From positions 1 to 59,180 of the forward strand of contig CALECF010000241.1 of the NCBI GenBank assembly GCA_937948705.1: 59,180 nucleotides of DNA. Direction: 5' to 3'. The DNA comes from an uncultured Anaerosolibacter sp. GTDB taxonomy: Bacteria > Bacillota_A > Clostridia > Peptostreptococcales > Thermotaleaceae. The notes below the pieces were generated by a model. It had not been told where the DNA came from, did not search any database, and was given only the letters and a program-made list of their open reading frames with translations. A program made the translations under genes and the position numbers. Below are positions 17,680-27,140 of this stretch, one piece after another; within the stretch, counting starts at the first letter, position 1; the number at the start of each line of letters is the position of its first letter.

Positions 17680-18807
17680 TTATTTTACCCAAGGAATTGG
17701 ATCCACATATTCTCCGTTTTTTCTTACCTCAAAGTGAAGGTGGGGACCTGTGGACAATCCAGTACTACCCGCTTTTGAAATGGTCTGGCCTCTTTTAACT
17801 GTATCTCCATCCTTGACCACCAGGCTGGAATTATGGGCGTAAAGGGTAACGATACCGCCCCCATGATCAAGCATAATAACCTTTCCATACCCTCCGAGCC
17901 AATCGGAATGAATCACAGTGCCATCCCCGGCGGCAACAATATCCTTACCTGTGGGAATGCCCACATCGATACCAGTATGAAGCTTCTTTGTCTTTAAGAT
18001 GGGATGAATTCTATAACCAAAGGGTGATGTAATCTTTGAATAGCCAGGAGTTGGCCAGGCCAATTTTCCGCCTTTGTATTCTCCCTTTGATTGTTTTCTT
18101 CTAATTTCATCCGCAATTTTTTGTGCATACTGATTTAACTCATCGATTTGTTTTTCTAACGCTGCATTATCTTGCTGAACCTTTTCCTTGGTTCTAGCAG
18201 CTTGTCCTCTATTCTGCTCCAGCTCATTCTGCTTGACCTCCATTCTGTTTTTCATGGAGACCATCTGGCCTTCATAGGTCTCAAGCTTCCTCTTCTTAGC
18301 ATCGATGGCTTCTTGTTGCTCCTTCATGTATTTCAGCAGCCCGGTATCATGGTCTACCACCTTTTGTACCATATCTAGTTTTGAAAAAAAATCTACGATA
18401 TTGGCGGATGCCAATAAGACCTCGGCATAACCCACATTTCCATTCTTATACATAACCCTTAACCTAGAATTCAAGACACTCTTCTTACTTGAAATATTAT
18501 TCTCTGCTTGTTTCAATTCTGCTCTTGTCTTTTCTATCTGAGCCTTTGTCATGGTAATCTGGGTACTAATACTTCCAATCTCCTGCTCCGTCTGATCTAT
18601 TTTTTGGTCCAATGTTTTGATTTGTGTCGTTAAGGTCTTTTCCTGCTTTTTATTCTCTATCATTTTCTTTTGGAAATTCTTAATTTGCTGAGTAATCTGA
18701 TTCAACTTCTTTTGTTCACTGGTTATATCTGATGCAAAGCTCTGTAATGTAAAGGTAAAAATCAATAATATACTGAATACCCATATAAGATATTTTCTTT
18801 GTTTCAC
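17680..18807 (-). CDS. Secreted coiled-coil M23 murein hydrolase (FtsEX partner, EnvC/CwlO-like architecture)
   Basis: 375 aa: signal peptide (about 1-26), long coiled coils (about 30-115 and 150-240) and a C-terminal LytM/M23 domain. The zinc ligands H277, D281 and H358 and the active-site histidines H325 and H356 are all present. This differs from E. coli EnvC, whose LytM domain is a non-catalytic activator; here the protein is probably itself the endopeptidase. It lies 25 bp after ftsX, so FtsEX very likely controls it through the coiled coil. Confidence 0.88.
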   Translation of the reverse strand: MKQRKYLIWVFSILLIFTFTLQSFASDITSEQKKLNQITQQIKNFQKKMIENKKQEKTLTTQIKTLDQKIDQTEQEIGSISTQITMTKAQIEKTRAELKQAENNISSKKSVLNSRLRVMYKNGNVGYAEVLLASANIVDFFSKLDMVQKVVDHDTGLLKYMKEQQEAIDAKKRKLETYEGQMVSMKNRMEVKQNELEQNRGQAARTKEKVQQDNAALEKQIDELNQYAQKIADEIRRKQSKGEYKGGKLAWPTPGYSKITSPFGYRIHPILKTKKLHTGIDVGIPTGKDIVAAGDGTVIHSDWLGGYGKVIMLDHGGGIVTLYAHNSSLVVKDGDTVKRGQTISKAGSTGLSTGPHLHFEVRKNGEYVDPIPWVK

Positions 18808-18832
18808 ACTTCCATCCCCCTTTAAGCTTCCT

Positions 18833-19729
18833 TTATACCTTTAGGAACTTCTTCATAGAAAAAATGCTTCCTAAGGCACCAATTCCTGCTCCTAAAACAA
18901 CGAAAATCACTGCTAAATTCTGAATAATAATCGTCGAAGGAATCATATACGCCGACAAGATCACGTATAGTTTTTGGGTAATGACATCGAAGGCTATTTT
19001 GTACCCATAACCAACCACGCTTAACGCGATGAGTGCGCCTATGCATCCCAATACAACCCCCTCAATAAGGAATGGCCATCGGATGAACCAATTGGTTGCT
19101 CCAACATATTTCATAATATTGATTTCTCGATATCTGGCTGCCACAGCCAGCTTAATGGTATTGGCAATGATAAACATGGAAATACCAATTAATATGACAA
19201 TCATGCCGATGCCTGCCAGTCGGATAAAATGGGTGATTCTAAGGAGGTTGTCCACAATATCCTTATAATACTTTACCTCTTCGATGCCATTCTGTTTCCT
19301 TAGGGCATTTACCAAGGCATCCGCATAGCTTACATCCTTCATCTTGATAACATAGGAATTAGGCAATGGATTCGTCTCAAGTCCTTCTAGCAAGTAGCCC
19401 TGGTCTCCCCACTGGCTTTTCATACTATTCAAAGCTTCATCCTTAGATAGGAAATCTATTTCTTCAATACCCTCCAAAGCAATGATGGCAGCACCTATTT
19501 TTTCAATGCCCTCGCCATCAACTTCATCTTTTATATATACCTGAACGGAATCAAATTGCTCCTTGGCCGATTCTGCCAAACTATTGATGTTTAACACCAG
19601 CATAAAGACGATCCCCAAGATCACCAGGGTTGACGCTACCGATCCAATGGAGGCAATACTCATCATCCGATTTCGCCACAGGCTTTTAAACCCCTGCTTA
19701 ATCATATATGAAACAGTTCTAATCCTCAT
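18833..19729 (-). CDS. ftsX: Cell division ABC transporter permease FtsX
   Basis: 298 aa with four predicted TMs (near 21-43, 170-195, 222-245 and 270-292) and a large extracytoplasmic loop (about 45-165), the usual FtsX plan. The start ATG 19729 overlaps the last 11 bp of ftsE. With FtsE it forms a mechanotransmission complex that regulates peptidoglycan hydrolases. The next gene is such a hydrolase. Confidence 0.93.
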   Translation of the reverse strand: MRIRTVSYMIKQGFKSLWRNRMMSIASIGSVASTLVILGIVFMLVLNINSLAESAKEQFDSVQVYIKDEVDGEGIEKIGAAIIALEGIEEIDFLSKDEALNSMKSQWGDQGYLLEGLETNPLPNSYVIKMKDVSYADALVNALRKQNGIEEVKYYKDIVDNLLRITHFIRLAGIGMIVILIGISMFIIANTIKLAVAARYREINIMKYVGATNWFIRWPFLIEGVVLGCIGALIALSVVGYGYKIAFDVITQKLYVILSAYMIPSTIIIQNLAVIFVVLGAGIGALGSIFSMKKFLKV

Positions 19730-20405
19730 AACCGTATACACCCTTCCTGTCATCACGTACAACTCTTCCTTGCTCCAGTGCAATTACCCTTTGCTGCATC
19801 ACATCTACAATTTCTTTTGCATGGGTAGCCATGACAACAGTAGTTCCCCTTCGATTGATCTGCTTGACCAATTTCATAATGTCCCAGGCAGTTTCAGGGT
19901 CTAAATTTCCTGTAGGCTCGTCCGCGATCAGAACAGCCGGATTATTCACGATGGCACGGGCAATGGATACTCGCTGCTGTTCACCACCTGAAAGCTGATC
20001 TGGATACATATTGGCCTTATCGCTTAATCCTACCATGCCTAAAATCATAGGCACCTGTCTTCTAATTTCCTTAGGGTGGGCTTGAATAATTTCCATGGCA
20101 AATGCCACATTCTCATAGACGGTTTTGTTGGTAAGCAAACGAAAATCTTGAAAAACAACGCCCATTTTTCTTCTTAACTGGGGTACTTTTCGCCTAGGCA
20201 AGGTTGTGGCTTCTACACCATCAATGATAATTTTCCCCTCGGACGGCTCTACTTCTTTAAGAAGCATTTTAACAAAAGTTGATTTTCCCGCACCACTGGG
20301 CCCCACAAGAAAAACAAAATCACCTTTATCTATTTTTATATTAATATTTGAAAGGGCCGTTGCCCCATTTCCATACTTTTTCGTCACATTTAAAAGCTCT
20401 ATCAT
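19719..20405 (-). CDS. ftsE: Cell division ATP-binding protein FtsE
   Basis: 228 aa, the standard FtsE length from ATG 20405 (GGGAGATGGTGAA upstream). Walker [10 protein letters not shown], signature LSGGEQQR, Walker [14 protein letters not shown]-loop THAKE. First gene of the ftsE-ftsX-M23 operon. Confidence 0.95.
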   Translation of the reverse strand: MIELLNVTKKYGNGATALSNINIKIDKGDFVFLVGPSGAGKSTFVKMLLKEVEPSEGKIIIDGVEATTLPRRKVPQLRRKMGVVFQDFRLLTNKTVYENVAFAMEIIQAHPKEIRRQVPMILGMVGLSDKANMYPDQLSGGEQQRVSIARAIVNNPAVLIADEPTGNLDPETAWDIMKLVKQINRRGTTVVMATHAKEIVDVMQQRVIALEQGRVVRDDRKGVYGYED

Positions 20406-20644
20406 TTCACCATCTCCCACTATAATGTACAATTCTACATATTCATTCATTTCCCTCTATCATTTTACCACGAATTCCATCGTTCTTTGTGATGAATCTG
20501 TGAAGAAAACAAATTTTTCTACTTTTTTCTCCATCTTCTATTATATAATGAATTTAAGAATTTCCAAATAGTTATACGTTACCATTATTCGACATTATGG
20601 TTTTTATGATTTAGCAATACACATCATATTTAGGAGGGATCCCT

Positions 20645-21214
20645 TTGAAGATTCAAATTCGCAAGGAAAAACTAGACATGCGAAAAGCCTTAGCCCCTGT
20701 AGACATAGAAAAAAAGAGCTTCAACATTTTTCTACAGTTGAAAAAGTTCCCTTTGGTACAAAAAGCTAAAAACATATCGGTATATGTTGATTTTCGAAAT
20801 GAAGTAAAGACGGATCAAATCATCAGATATTTTTTGACTGCAGGAAAAAATGTCATGGTCCCAATCAGTATTCCTTCAACAAAGGAAATGCTATTTTCCC
20901 AGATCATCGACCCAGAGAATGACTTAATACCTGGTAATTATGGTATTTTAGAACCCAAACAGGATGCAACACGTATCATCAACCCAAACAACTTGGATTT
21001 AATTCTTGTTCCAGGGGTGGCTTTTGATCCCCACGGCTACCGTATAGGCTATGGTGGCGGGTACTATGACCGCTTCTTCAGTAAACAGACTAAAAAAATT
21101 CCTTCCATCGCCCTAGCCTTTGATCTTCAAATCGTCGAGCAGCTACCCAAGGAGCCTTTTGATCACCCTGTAGATTATATCCTCACAGAAACCCGTATAA
21201 TTACATGCAAATAG
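20645..21214 (+). CDS. 5-formyltetrahydrofolate cyclo-ligase (MTHFS)
   Basis: Converts 5-formyl-THF with ATP to 5,10-methenyl-THF. 189 aa with the family signature GVAFDPHGYRIGYGGGYYDRF (about 129-149) and an N-terminal lysine-rich RKEKLDMRKAL segment. It starts with TTG, supported by AGGAGGG 8 nt upstream. It diverges from ftsE across about 240 bp in which TATAAT-like boxes occur near 20540, but no confident -35 is seen. Confidence 0.92.
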   Translation: MKIQIRKEKLDMRKALAPVDIEKKSFNIFLQLKKFPLVQKAKNISVYVDFRNEVKTDQIIRYFLTAGKNVMVPISIPSTKEMLFSQIIDPENDLIPGNYGILEPKQDATRIINPNNLDLILVPGVAFDPHGYRIGYGGGYYDRFFSKQTKKIPSIALAFDLQIVEQLPKEPFDHPVDYILTETRIITCK

Positions 21215-21240
21215 GGCAGGTATATATACCTGCCCTATTT
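21209..21240. terminator. Bidirectional terminator, 32-nt perfect palindrome
   Basis: AAATAGGGCAGGTATA followed directly by its exact complement; it overlaps the last codons of the MTHFS gene and faces the Lon-like gene. Confidence 0.8.
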
Positions 21241-21266
21241 GTACTTCTTATTTTTTTCATGCTATC

Positions 21267-21313
21267 CTACTTATCCTTTTTATCCTTTTTATCCTTTTTA
21301 TCCTTCTTATCCT
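21267..21313. repeat. Tandem microrepeat coding the KKD-rich C-terminus
   Basis: The plus strand shows repeated TTATCCTTT(T/C) units of about 9 bp; on the minus strand they encode Lys-Lys-Asp repeats at the end of the Lon-like protein. Slippage could change the copy number in frame, since each unit is three codons. Confidence 0.8.
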
Positions 21314-23708
21314 TTTCATCCTCATCTAAATCCTTAGAGAATTCTTCTAGCTTTCTTTCCACCAAATCATAAATTGTTCCAGCAGGATATTTTCCGCTGA
21401 TGTCCTTTGTGCCAGCTGGTACACCTGTGAGTATTTCAATACCTTCATCAATTGTATGAATAGAGTAGATGTTAAACATGTCAGTTTCCACAGCCTTGAT
21501 GATTTCATCCGTCAACATCAAATTCTTCACATTTTGGTGAGGAATCATTACACCTTGTTTGCCTGTTAACCCTTTCAATTTACATACCTTGAAGAATCCT
21601 TCAATCTTCTCGTTTACACCTCCGATAGGCTGAATCTCACCCTTCTGGTTTACAGAACCTGTTACTGCAATAGATTGTTTAATTGCTGCGCCAGAAAGAC
21701 TAGAAAGAAGTGCATATAGTTCTGTACTGGATGCACTATCCCCATCTACACCGGAATACAATTGTTCAAATACTATATTCGCTGATAGGGAAAGAGGTCT
21801 CTTCTGAGCAAATTTTGATCCGAAGTATCCATTTAAAATCAAAACGCCTTTATCATGGCTGCTGCCACTTTTCTTGATTTCTCTTTCGATATTAATAATG
21901 CCAGCTTTACCCCGATAGGTTGTCACTGTGATTTTGCTTGGTTTACCAAAGGAATATTGCCCTGTACCAGTTACAGCTAGTCCATTGATTTCACTTATCT
22001 TTTCTCCATCTACATCCAAAAGATAGGTGCCATCCTCAAACATTTCCAATACTTTCTCCTCATATTTGTTGTTACGATATATTTTTTGTTCAATGGCCTT
22101 TTCTACATGCTCCAAGCTAATGATATCAGCCCCCATGGCCTCTGCTACCAGATCTGCTTCATAAAGGACCTCTACGACTTGATTAAACTGTGAACTAAGC
22201 TTTTCTTGATTATCTGCTAGCCTGGAACTATACTCAATGATTCTCCCCACTGCTGACTTATCAAAATGCTTTAGCCCTTCCTTTTCACAATGGGTGGCGA
22301 TGAAACGAGCCATTCTATACATATTTTCTTTGTTTCGATCCATTTCAATATCAAAATCTGCCATAATTCTGAATAGCTTTTTGAATTCCTCATCATAGCT
22401 ATACAATATAGAGTAGGTATATGGATCTCCGATAATCACTACTTTGATATCCAGGGGAATCGGTTGAGGCTTTAGGGATGTGGTAATCATATAGCCCATT
22501 TGTTTGTCTAAGCCTTCAATATTAATTTCTCCAATTTTTAATGCTCTTTTTAAAGCTGTCCATGCAAAAGCGTTGGATAGAATGTCCCTGGCTTGGAGAA
22601 TCAAATATCCACCGTTAGCACGATGCAATGCCCCTGCTTTAATCTGCATGAAATCCGTCTTCATGACACCTAACTCATTTTTATACTCAACGCCGCCGAT
22701 CAGATTGTGATAGGTAGGATTGGTTTCATTGATCAGAGGTGCACCATTTTTATCTCCATTATCAATGAAAAGGTTGATTTGATAACGGTCAAAAAAGGCT
22801 TCCGTTGAACGCATTTGGAGCATGGCAAATGGATTCCCGCTTAAATCCGGCTTATCACCTGATTTAAATTTCTCGATATGTTCAACAATGTCATCTTCCA
22901 TCTGCCGCAAGTATTCTTCAACACATGTATTCTCACCGAAGTCCCTAATCAACTGGCTAATGTGAAAATCTACAACATCTAGTCCACTTTTTTCATCTAG
23001 CTGTTTTACACGTTTTCTGTATTCATCTTCTAAAGACCGTAGTTTATTGAAAATATCAATGGTCTCAAGACTCAACTGGTTTGATTTCTTTCTCAATATC
23101 TCAAGCTCATCGGGTTCAAGGCCCTTGTACTCCTCTTCCGTCATGGGTCGATCTTGCTTCAAGGGGATACTCATTAGACCACGCTCTGTTTGGGTAAATA
23201 TAAAGTCAAAATCCTTGGCCAAAGTATTTAATCCCTCAATGGTATCTTGGGTATATTTCTCATATTGCTGCAGTAGCACGCTTTTCTTATTTTCATATTC
23301 CCTGCTTTGGAATATTTGTGGGACCTCTTTTTGAAGATTCGTAATCATATTTTCAATTTCTTTTTTAAATGCTTTTCCCATGCCTGGTTTTAAATTTAGA
23401 GCAATCGGGCAATCCGGGGTTTTGAAATTATGAACATATACCCAATCGTCGGGAGCTTGTTTTATTTCTGCTTTCCTTTCTACGATGGATAATGCATAGC
23501 TGTTTCTACCTGTCCCACTTTGTCCCGATACAAAAATATTGTAGCCTTTCTTTTTTAAGTCTAGTCCAAATTCAAGGGCCTCTGCAGCCCTCTTTTGCCC
23601 AATAATACCTTGTAAAGGATATAAATCTGCTGTGGTGTTAAAGTCAAAACTATTGATATCGCACCTATTTTTTAATTTGTCTATCGTAAGTCTACATTTA
23701 TTTATCAT
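21267..23708 (-). CDS. Lon-like ATP-dependent protease (AAA_32/LonB-like)
   Basis: 813 aa from ATG 23708 (GGAGG 8 nt upstream; a longer frame reaches 23723). An N-terminal AAA-type module contains GQSGTGR, where the usual Walker lysine is Arg, as I recall for this subfamily. The C-terminal Lon S16 domain has the catalytic dyad: S658 in GDSAS and K701 in GGVNEK, 43 residues apart as in Lon. The C-terminus ends in repeated KKD units (see separate entry). It is a soluble protein without LonB TM segments. Monocistronic, with a terminator upstream (23791-23836) and a shared one downstream. Confidence 0.88.
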   Translation of the reverse strand: MINKCRLTIDKLKNRCDINSFDFNTTADLYPLQGIIGQKRAAEALEFGLDLKKKGYNIFVSGQSGTGRNSYALSIVERKAEIKQAPDDWVYVHNFKTPDCPIALNLKPGMGKAFKKEIENMITNLQKEVPQIFQSREYENKKSVLLQQYEKYTQDTIEGLNTLAKDFDFIFTQTERGLMSIPLKQDRPMTEEEYKGLEPDELEILRKKSNQLSLETIDIFNKLRSLEDEYRKRVKQLDEKSGLDVVDFHISQLIRDFGENTCVEEYLRQMEDDIVEHIEKFKSGDKPDLSGNPFAMLQMRSTEAFFDRYQINLFIDNGDKNGAPLINETNPTYHNLIGGVEYKNELGVMKTDFMQIKAGALHRANGGYLILQARDILSNAFAWTALKRALKIGEINIEGLDKQMGYMITTSLKPQPIPLDIKVVIIGDPYTYSILYSYDEEFKKLFRIMADFDIEMDRNKENMYRMARFIATHCEKEGLKHFDKSAVGRIIEYSSRLADNQEKLSSQFNQVVEVLYEADLVAEAMGADIISLEHVEKAIEQKIYRNNKYEEKVLEMFEDGTYLLDVDGEKISEINGLAVTGTGQYSFGKPSKITVTTYRGKAGIINIEREIKKSGSSHDKGVLILNGYFGSKFAQKRPLSLSANIVFEQLYSGVDGDSASSTELYALLSSLSGAAIKQSIAVTGSVNQKGEIQPIGGVNEKIEGFFKVCKLKGLTGKQGVMIPHQNVKNLMLTDEIIKAVETDMFNIYSIHTIDEGIEILTGVPAGTKDISGKYPAGTIYDLVERKLEEFSKDLDEDEKDKKDKKDKKDKKDK

Positions 23709-23790
23709 TCTTTCAACCTCCATACCTTAGTTTGTAAATATATATACCCTCTTATGTATTGGCTAATAATAAACTTTACTCTTTTGAAAA

Positions 23791-23836
23791 AAAAGAAGTA
23801 TCTCTTTGAATGATCATTCCAAGAGATACTTCTTTT
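23791..23836 (-). terminator. Strong terminator after the LysM protein gene
   Basis: A 16-bp perfect stem (23791-23806 with 23821-23836) with an inner palindrome, A/T runs on both sides. Confidence 0.85.
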
Positions 23837-23842
23837 GTCTGT

Positions 23843-25147
23843 TTATTTGATGCCTGCAGCGATCTTAATGTTCACCTGATGATCCCAATCGATCTCTCCA
23901 TCCCTGTGTCGTGTACTATTGGCAAAATGAACATCCATATGTCCTGCAAATTCATTGTCTGTAATCGTCTGAACATCGTGGGGCATGGAGGCCGCTGAAG
24001 CAGCAATTTTTCGTCCATTGTATTCAACGATGACAGGTCTTGTTTTCCAGCTGTAGGTACCACTCCAAACACTTTTCATCATTTCTGCATCAGCTTTGGT
24101 TACTGGTTCACAATCCCCATGGTTTGCTCCCATGGTTCGTTTCATATTCCATGACTTACCAGTATTGAAATCAGTCATCTTGTATTGTACCCCAATAGGT
24201 ACTACATACTGAGCTTCTGTCCACCAATCTAGATATTCGCCATATTGGCTGCCAGGTGTCGCTTTTACTGGAACATGATGAATAGGCACCTTCAGTTGAT
24301 CTCCAATGTTTAGAACTGTTTTTTCGCTCATATTATTTACTCTCATCAACTCATACATAGGTATGCCAAACTTGATAGATATTTTCCAGAAATCATCACC
24401 CTTTTGTACCGTATAGGTTGTATAGGTAACATAGGCCTTTGTTTCAATGTTTGGGGTCGTCTGGGTAGGGGCTGGGGAGACAGAAACTGACCCAATGGTT
24501 GCTGGTGCTGTTACTGTTGTCTCCACAGGCGGTATCTTAATTTGCTGCCCTACATAAAGAACTGTCCGATCCGTATGTCCGTTGAAATCCATTAGTTTTT
24601 TAATATCGATCCCTAGCTTTTGACTAATGATCCAGTAGGTATCTCCTGCCAATACAGAGTATGTTTTTTCTTGGGGGGCATTAACTAGTGTTGTGCTAGT
24701 TGTCGTCGTATTATTTGATGCTGTGACAGTAGTTGTACTTAATGGTGCCTGAGTAGTGGGTATAGTCATCTTATCTCCAATATTCAGTACCGTATTCTGG
24801 GTTGCATTATTTGTCTTCATAAGAAGATTTATATCCACACCATATTTTTGACTGATAATCCAAAAAGTATCTCCTGATTGGACGATATGTATCTTGTCCA
24901 CTATCATCGAAGGCATAGCAGCAGGAATAATAATGCTTTGACCTACATAAAGGACGGTCTTGTCTGTGGCCCCATTGGCTTTTATTAAACTATCCATGGT
25001 GATTCCATATTTCTGGCTAATGATCCAAAAGGTATCCCCTGATTGCACCTTATACCCTATGTCCTGCCCATATGTTATACCTATACTGCCTACACAAATA
25101 GATAATCCTAATGTACTCGATAGAATTAGCTTCTTCCAATTCATCAT
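23843..25147 (-). CDS. Secreted LysM-repeat cell-wall protein with His/Asp-rich C-terminal domain
   Basis: 434 aa: signal peptide (1-27, cleavage near TYGQ), then four LysM modules, each beginning with a (V/L)(Q/A)(S/K)GD(T/D)(F/Y)WxIS motif (about 32-77, 85-130, 164-210, 247-290), separated by Thr/Pro-rich linkers. The C-terminal about 135 residues (W-T-E-A-Q-Y to the end) contain HGDCEPV, MPHDVQ and HMDVHFANSTRH, giving clustered His/Asp/Cys that could bind metal. I do not recognise this domain with certainty; it may be a peptidoglycan-modifying module. The repeated DTFWIISQKYG block suggests recent LysM duplication. Confidence 0.8.
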   Translation of the reverse strand: MMNWKKLILSSTLGLSICVGSIGITYGQDIGYKVQSGDTFWIISQKYGITMDSLIKANGATDKTVLYVGQSIIIPAAMPSMIVDKIHIVQSGDTFWIISQKYGVDINLLMKTNNATQNTVLNIGDKMTIPTTQAPLSTTTVTASNNTTTTSTTLVNAPQEKTYSVLAGDTYWIISQKLGIDIKKLMDFNGHTDRTVLYVGQQIKIPPVETTVTAPATIGSVSVSPAPTQTTPNIETKAYVTYTTYTVQKGDDFWKISIKFGIPMYELMRVNNMSEKTVLNIGDQLKVPIHHVPVKATPGSQYGEYLDWWTEAQYVVPIGVQYKMTDFNTGKSWNMKRTMGANHGDCEPVTKADAEMMKSVWSGTYSWKTRPVIVEYNGRKIAASAASMPHDVQTITDNEFAGHMDVHFANSTRHRDGEIDWDHQVNIKIAAGIK

Positions 25148-25294
25148 CCGTTGTCCTCCCTAGACTATGTTTTTCATAGGTTTGTTTTGCTAAATAGCTC
25201 TCTTTTCTGAATATACACACTTTATTCAATTAAACAAACTTCATATTACTTTTTCGACATATTTCGATATATTCTTCTATGTAAATCATGGAAA

Positions 25295-25323
25295 AAGCCT
25301 GCATCTAAGATAGATGCAGGCTT
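25295..25323 (-). terminator. Terminator after the PrcB-type gene
   Basis: 12-bp stem AAGCCTGCATCT / AGATGCAGGCTT with a 5-nt loop. Confidence 0.75.
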
Positions 25324-25328
25324 AACAT

Positions 25329-25802
25329 TTAATCGTCATATTTTACTTTTAATTCAATTTTATCTGGCAAGGCTTTCAAATTGGTTTTTGCCACCACGTA
25401 TGGATATGTAACTACCTGGGTGACCACATCCCCTGGTTTAGGATCTTCAAACTGAGCATATACCACCAGCTTTGTTTTCTCTTCTTCTATGACTTTCTCA
25501 ATTCGGTCTATATCAACAGTAAATCCGCCTGTAGGCTTTTCTCCCCTTGTTACGATGACATAAATATCCTCATCAATCTTACAAGCAAGAGCTCTTTCTA
25601 ACGCTTTATACCTCGGCAATATCTCCTGTATCTTTTGTGGAATCGCTTCTTCGCTTAAGACTTCAAAAGGCACACCAGCATCATCCTTCATAAAGTACTT
25701 TACAGTATAAATTCCAGCAAACACAATCATTATGATCATAGCCATAATTGCTATGAATTTCCAATTGAGTGCCTTTAATTTGAAGTTTAGCTTTACTTTC
25801 AT
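25329..25802 (-). CDS. Membrane-anchored PrcB-type domain protein
   Basis: 157 aa: one N-terminal TM (about 15-36), then a small extracytoplasmic domain with YVIVTRGEKPTGGFTVDI, the core motif of the PrcB C-terminal domain, first described in a protease complex of Treponema. The role in Clostridia is unknown. No protease gene is adjacent; the LysM protein gene lies 180 bp downstream behind a terminator. Confidence 0.65.
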   Translation of the reverse strand: MKVKLNFKLKALNWKFIAIMAMIIMIVFAGIYTVKYFMKDDAGVPFEVLSEEAIPQKIQEILPRYKALERALACKIDEDIYVIVTRGEKPTGGFTVDIDRIEKVIEEEKTKLVVYAQFEDPKPGDVVTQVVTYPYVVAKTNLKALPDKIELKVKYDD

Positions 25803-25904
25803 ACCGAATCCCCCCCTCTTCTCATCTATAATAATACTTATTCTAGAGGGGGTACAAATATTCTAAATGTTAGGAAAAGTAGTTATCGAAAATAGTACCG
25901 GCAC

Positions 25905-26135
25905 AATAGGATGATACGACAGGCGGGCGATTCGTGAATCGCCCTTGGATCCCAGATAGCAACTTACCCATCTCCCGGTAAGGAATGCCCCCTGTGGCAT
26001 TGCGTTCATAGGACAAGGATATCATTGGAGTAGTGATACTCCTCTGCACGCAATTGTGATGATAAAGCATGGTGGAACGGCACAGGGGCACGCTCCCTAC
26101 GAATACCCTTCTATAATAACGCATTCTTTTTATTT
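25905..26135. repeat. Palindromic dispersed repeat, copy A
   Basis: The arms GGAATGCCCCCTGTGGCATT (25981-26000) and GGAACGGCACAGGGGCACGC (26073-26092) are imperfect inverted complements; the same arms and right flank (TCCCTACGA...GCATTCTTT) recur in copy B at 34.1 kb. Copy A also carries an extra stretch of about 55 bp with its own hairpin GGGCGATTCGTGAATCGCCC (25924-25943). No transposase is present, so it is a non-autonomous, MITE- or REP-like element. Confidence 0.75.
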
Positions 26136-26152
26136 ATTACGACACATAAAAA

Positions 26153-26177
26153 GAAGAGCATCGAATCGATACTCTTC
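26153..26177 (-). terminator. Terminator of the transketolase operon
   Basis: GAAGAG ... CTCTTC stem with an inner ATCGA/TCGAT pairing, followed on the minus strand by TTTTTATG. Confidence 0.65.
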
Positions 26178-26198
26178 CTTTAGGCATAATTTCGCTAA

Positions 26199-27140
26199 CT
26201 ACTTTTGTTTTAGAATATCCTTTACGGCTTCCACAATATGGCCTGCCGTTAACCCATATTTCTTCAATAAGTCATTAGGTTTTCCAGACTCACCAAAAGT
26301 ATCTTGGGTGCCCACCCGTTTCATTGGCACAGGTCCATTCTCCACCAGTACTTCAGCCACAGCAGACCCTAATCCACCGATGATATTATGCTCCTCGGCT
26401 GTAACAATAGCACCGGTTTCCCTTGCAGCTTTCATAATGATCTCTTTATCAATAGGCTTAATGGTATGCATATCAACAACCCTAGCATGGATGCCTTCTT
26501 GAGCTAAAATGTCTCTTGCTTCAAGGGCTTCTGCCACCATAATACCTGTTCCAATAATGGTCACATCTGCTCCATCACCGTGCTGAATCCCTTTTCCAAT
26601 CTCGAATTTAAAAGTATTTTCATCGTAGATCACTGGCACACTAGCTCTACCAAATCTCATGTATACTGGTCCGTAAAAGTCAGCTGCTGCAAAAACAGCT
26701 TGTTCTGCAGAGACGGCATCAGCTGGATTGATGACTACCATGTTCGGGATCGCCCTCATGCACGCCAAATCCTCTAATGCTTGATGAGACGCCCCATCCT
26801 CCCCAACTGTAATTCCTGCGTGGGTAGCACAGACTTTTACATTCAGCTTAGGATAACAGATAGAGTTTCTAATAATTTCAAAGGCTCTTCCCGTAGCAAA
26901 CATTGCAAATGTACTTGCAAAAGGAATCTTACCTGATGCTGCAAAACCTGCAGCTGTCCCCATTAAGTTTTGCTCTGCAATTCCCATATTGAAGAATCGC
27001 TCTGGAAATACCTTTTGGAAATCCGCAGTCTTTGTAGATTTAGATAAGTCTGCATCCAGAACAACAACCTTCTCATTTAACTTTCCTAGTTTGGCCAAGG
27101 CCTTTCCGTAGGCTTCCCTTGTTGCTATTTTCTCTGCCAT
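26199..27140 (-). CDS. Transketolase, C-terminal subunit
   Basis: 313 aa covering the pyrimidine-binding and C-terminal domains of transketolase. GIAEQNLMGTAAGFAASG has the catalytic Glu that activates thiamine diphosphate; VGEDGASHQ and the C-terminal fold follow. It works with the separate N-terminal subunit encoded upstream, overlapping by one base (TAATG). Split transketolases are common in Clostridia and act in the non-oxidative pentose phosphate pathway. Confidence 0.93.
   Translation of the reverse strand: MAEKIATREAYGKALAKLGKLNEKVVVLDADLSKSTKTADFQKVFPERFFNMGIAEQNLMGTAAGFAASGKIPFASTFAMFATGRAFEIIRNSICYPKLNVKVCATHAGITVGEDGASHQALEDLACMRAIPNMVVINPADAVSAEQAVFAAADFYGPVYMRFGRASVPVIYDENTFKFEIGKGIQHGDGADVTIIGTGIMVAEALEARDILAQEGIHARVVDMHTIKPIDKEIIMKAARETGAIVTAEEHNIIGGLGSAVAEVLVENGPVPMKRVGTQDTFGESGKPNDLLKKYGLTAGHIVEAVKDILKQK

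Noticed and set aside
21267..21313. CRISPR-like tandem repeats
   Set aside because: Units of about 9 bp without spacers, entirely inside a coding sequence (KKD repeats).
25870..26124. 84-aa ORF on the minus strand
   Set aside because: It lies within palindromic repeat copy A; the NATGG(I/V)PY stretch it shares with the ORF at 33927-34154 comes from the repeat sequence, not from protein conservation.
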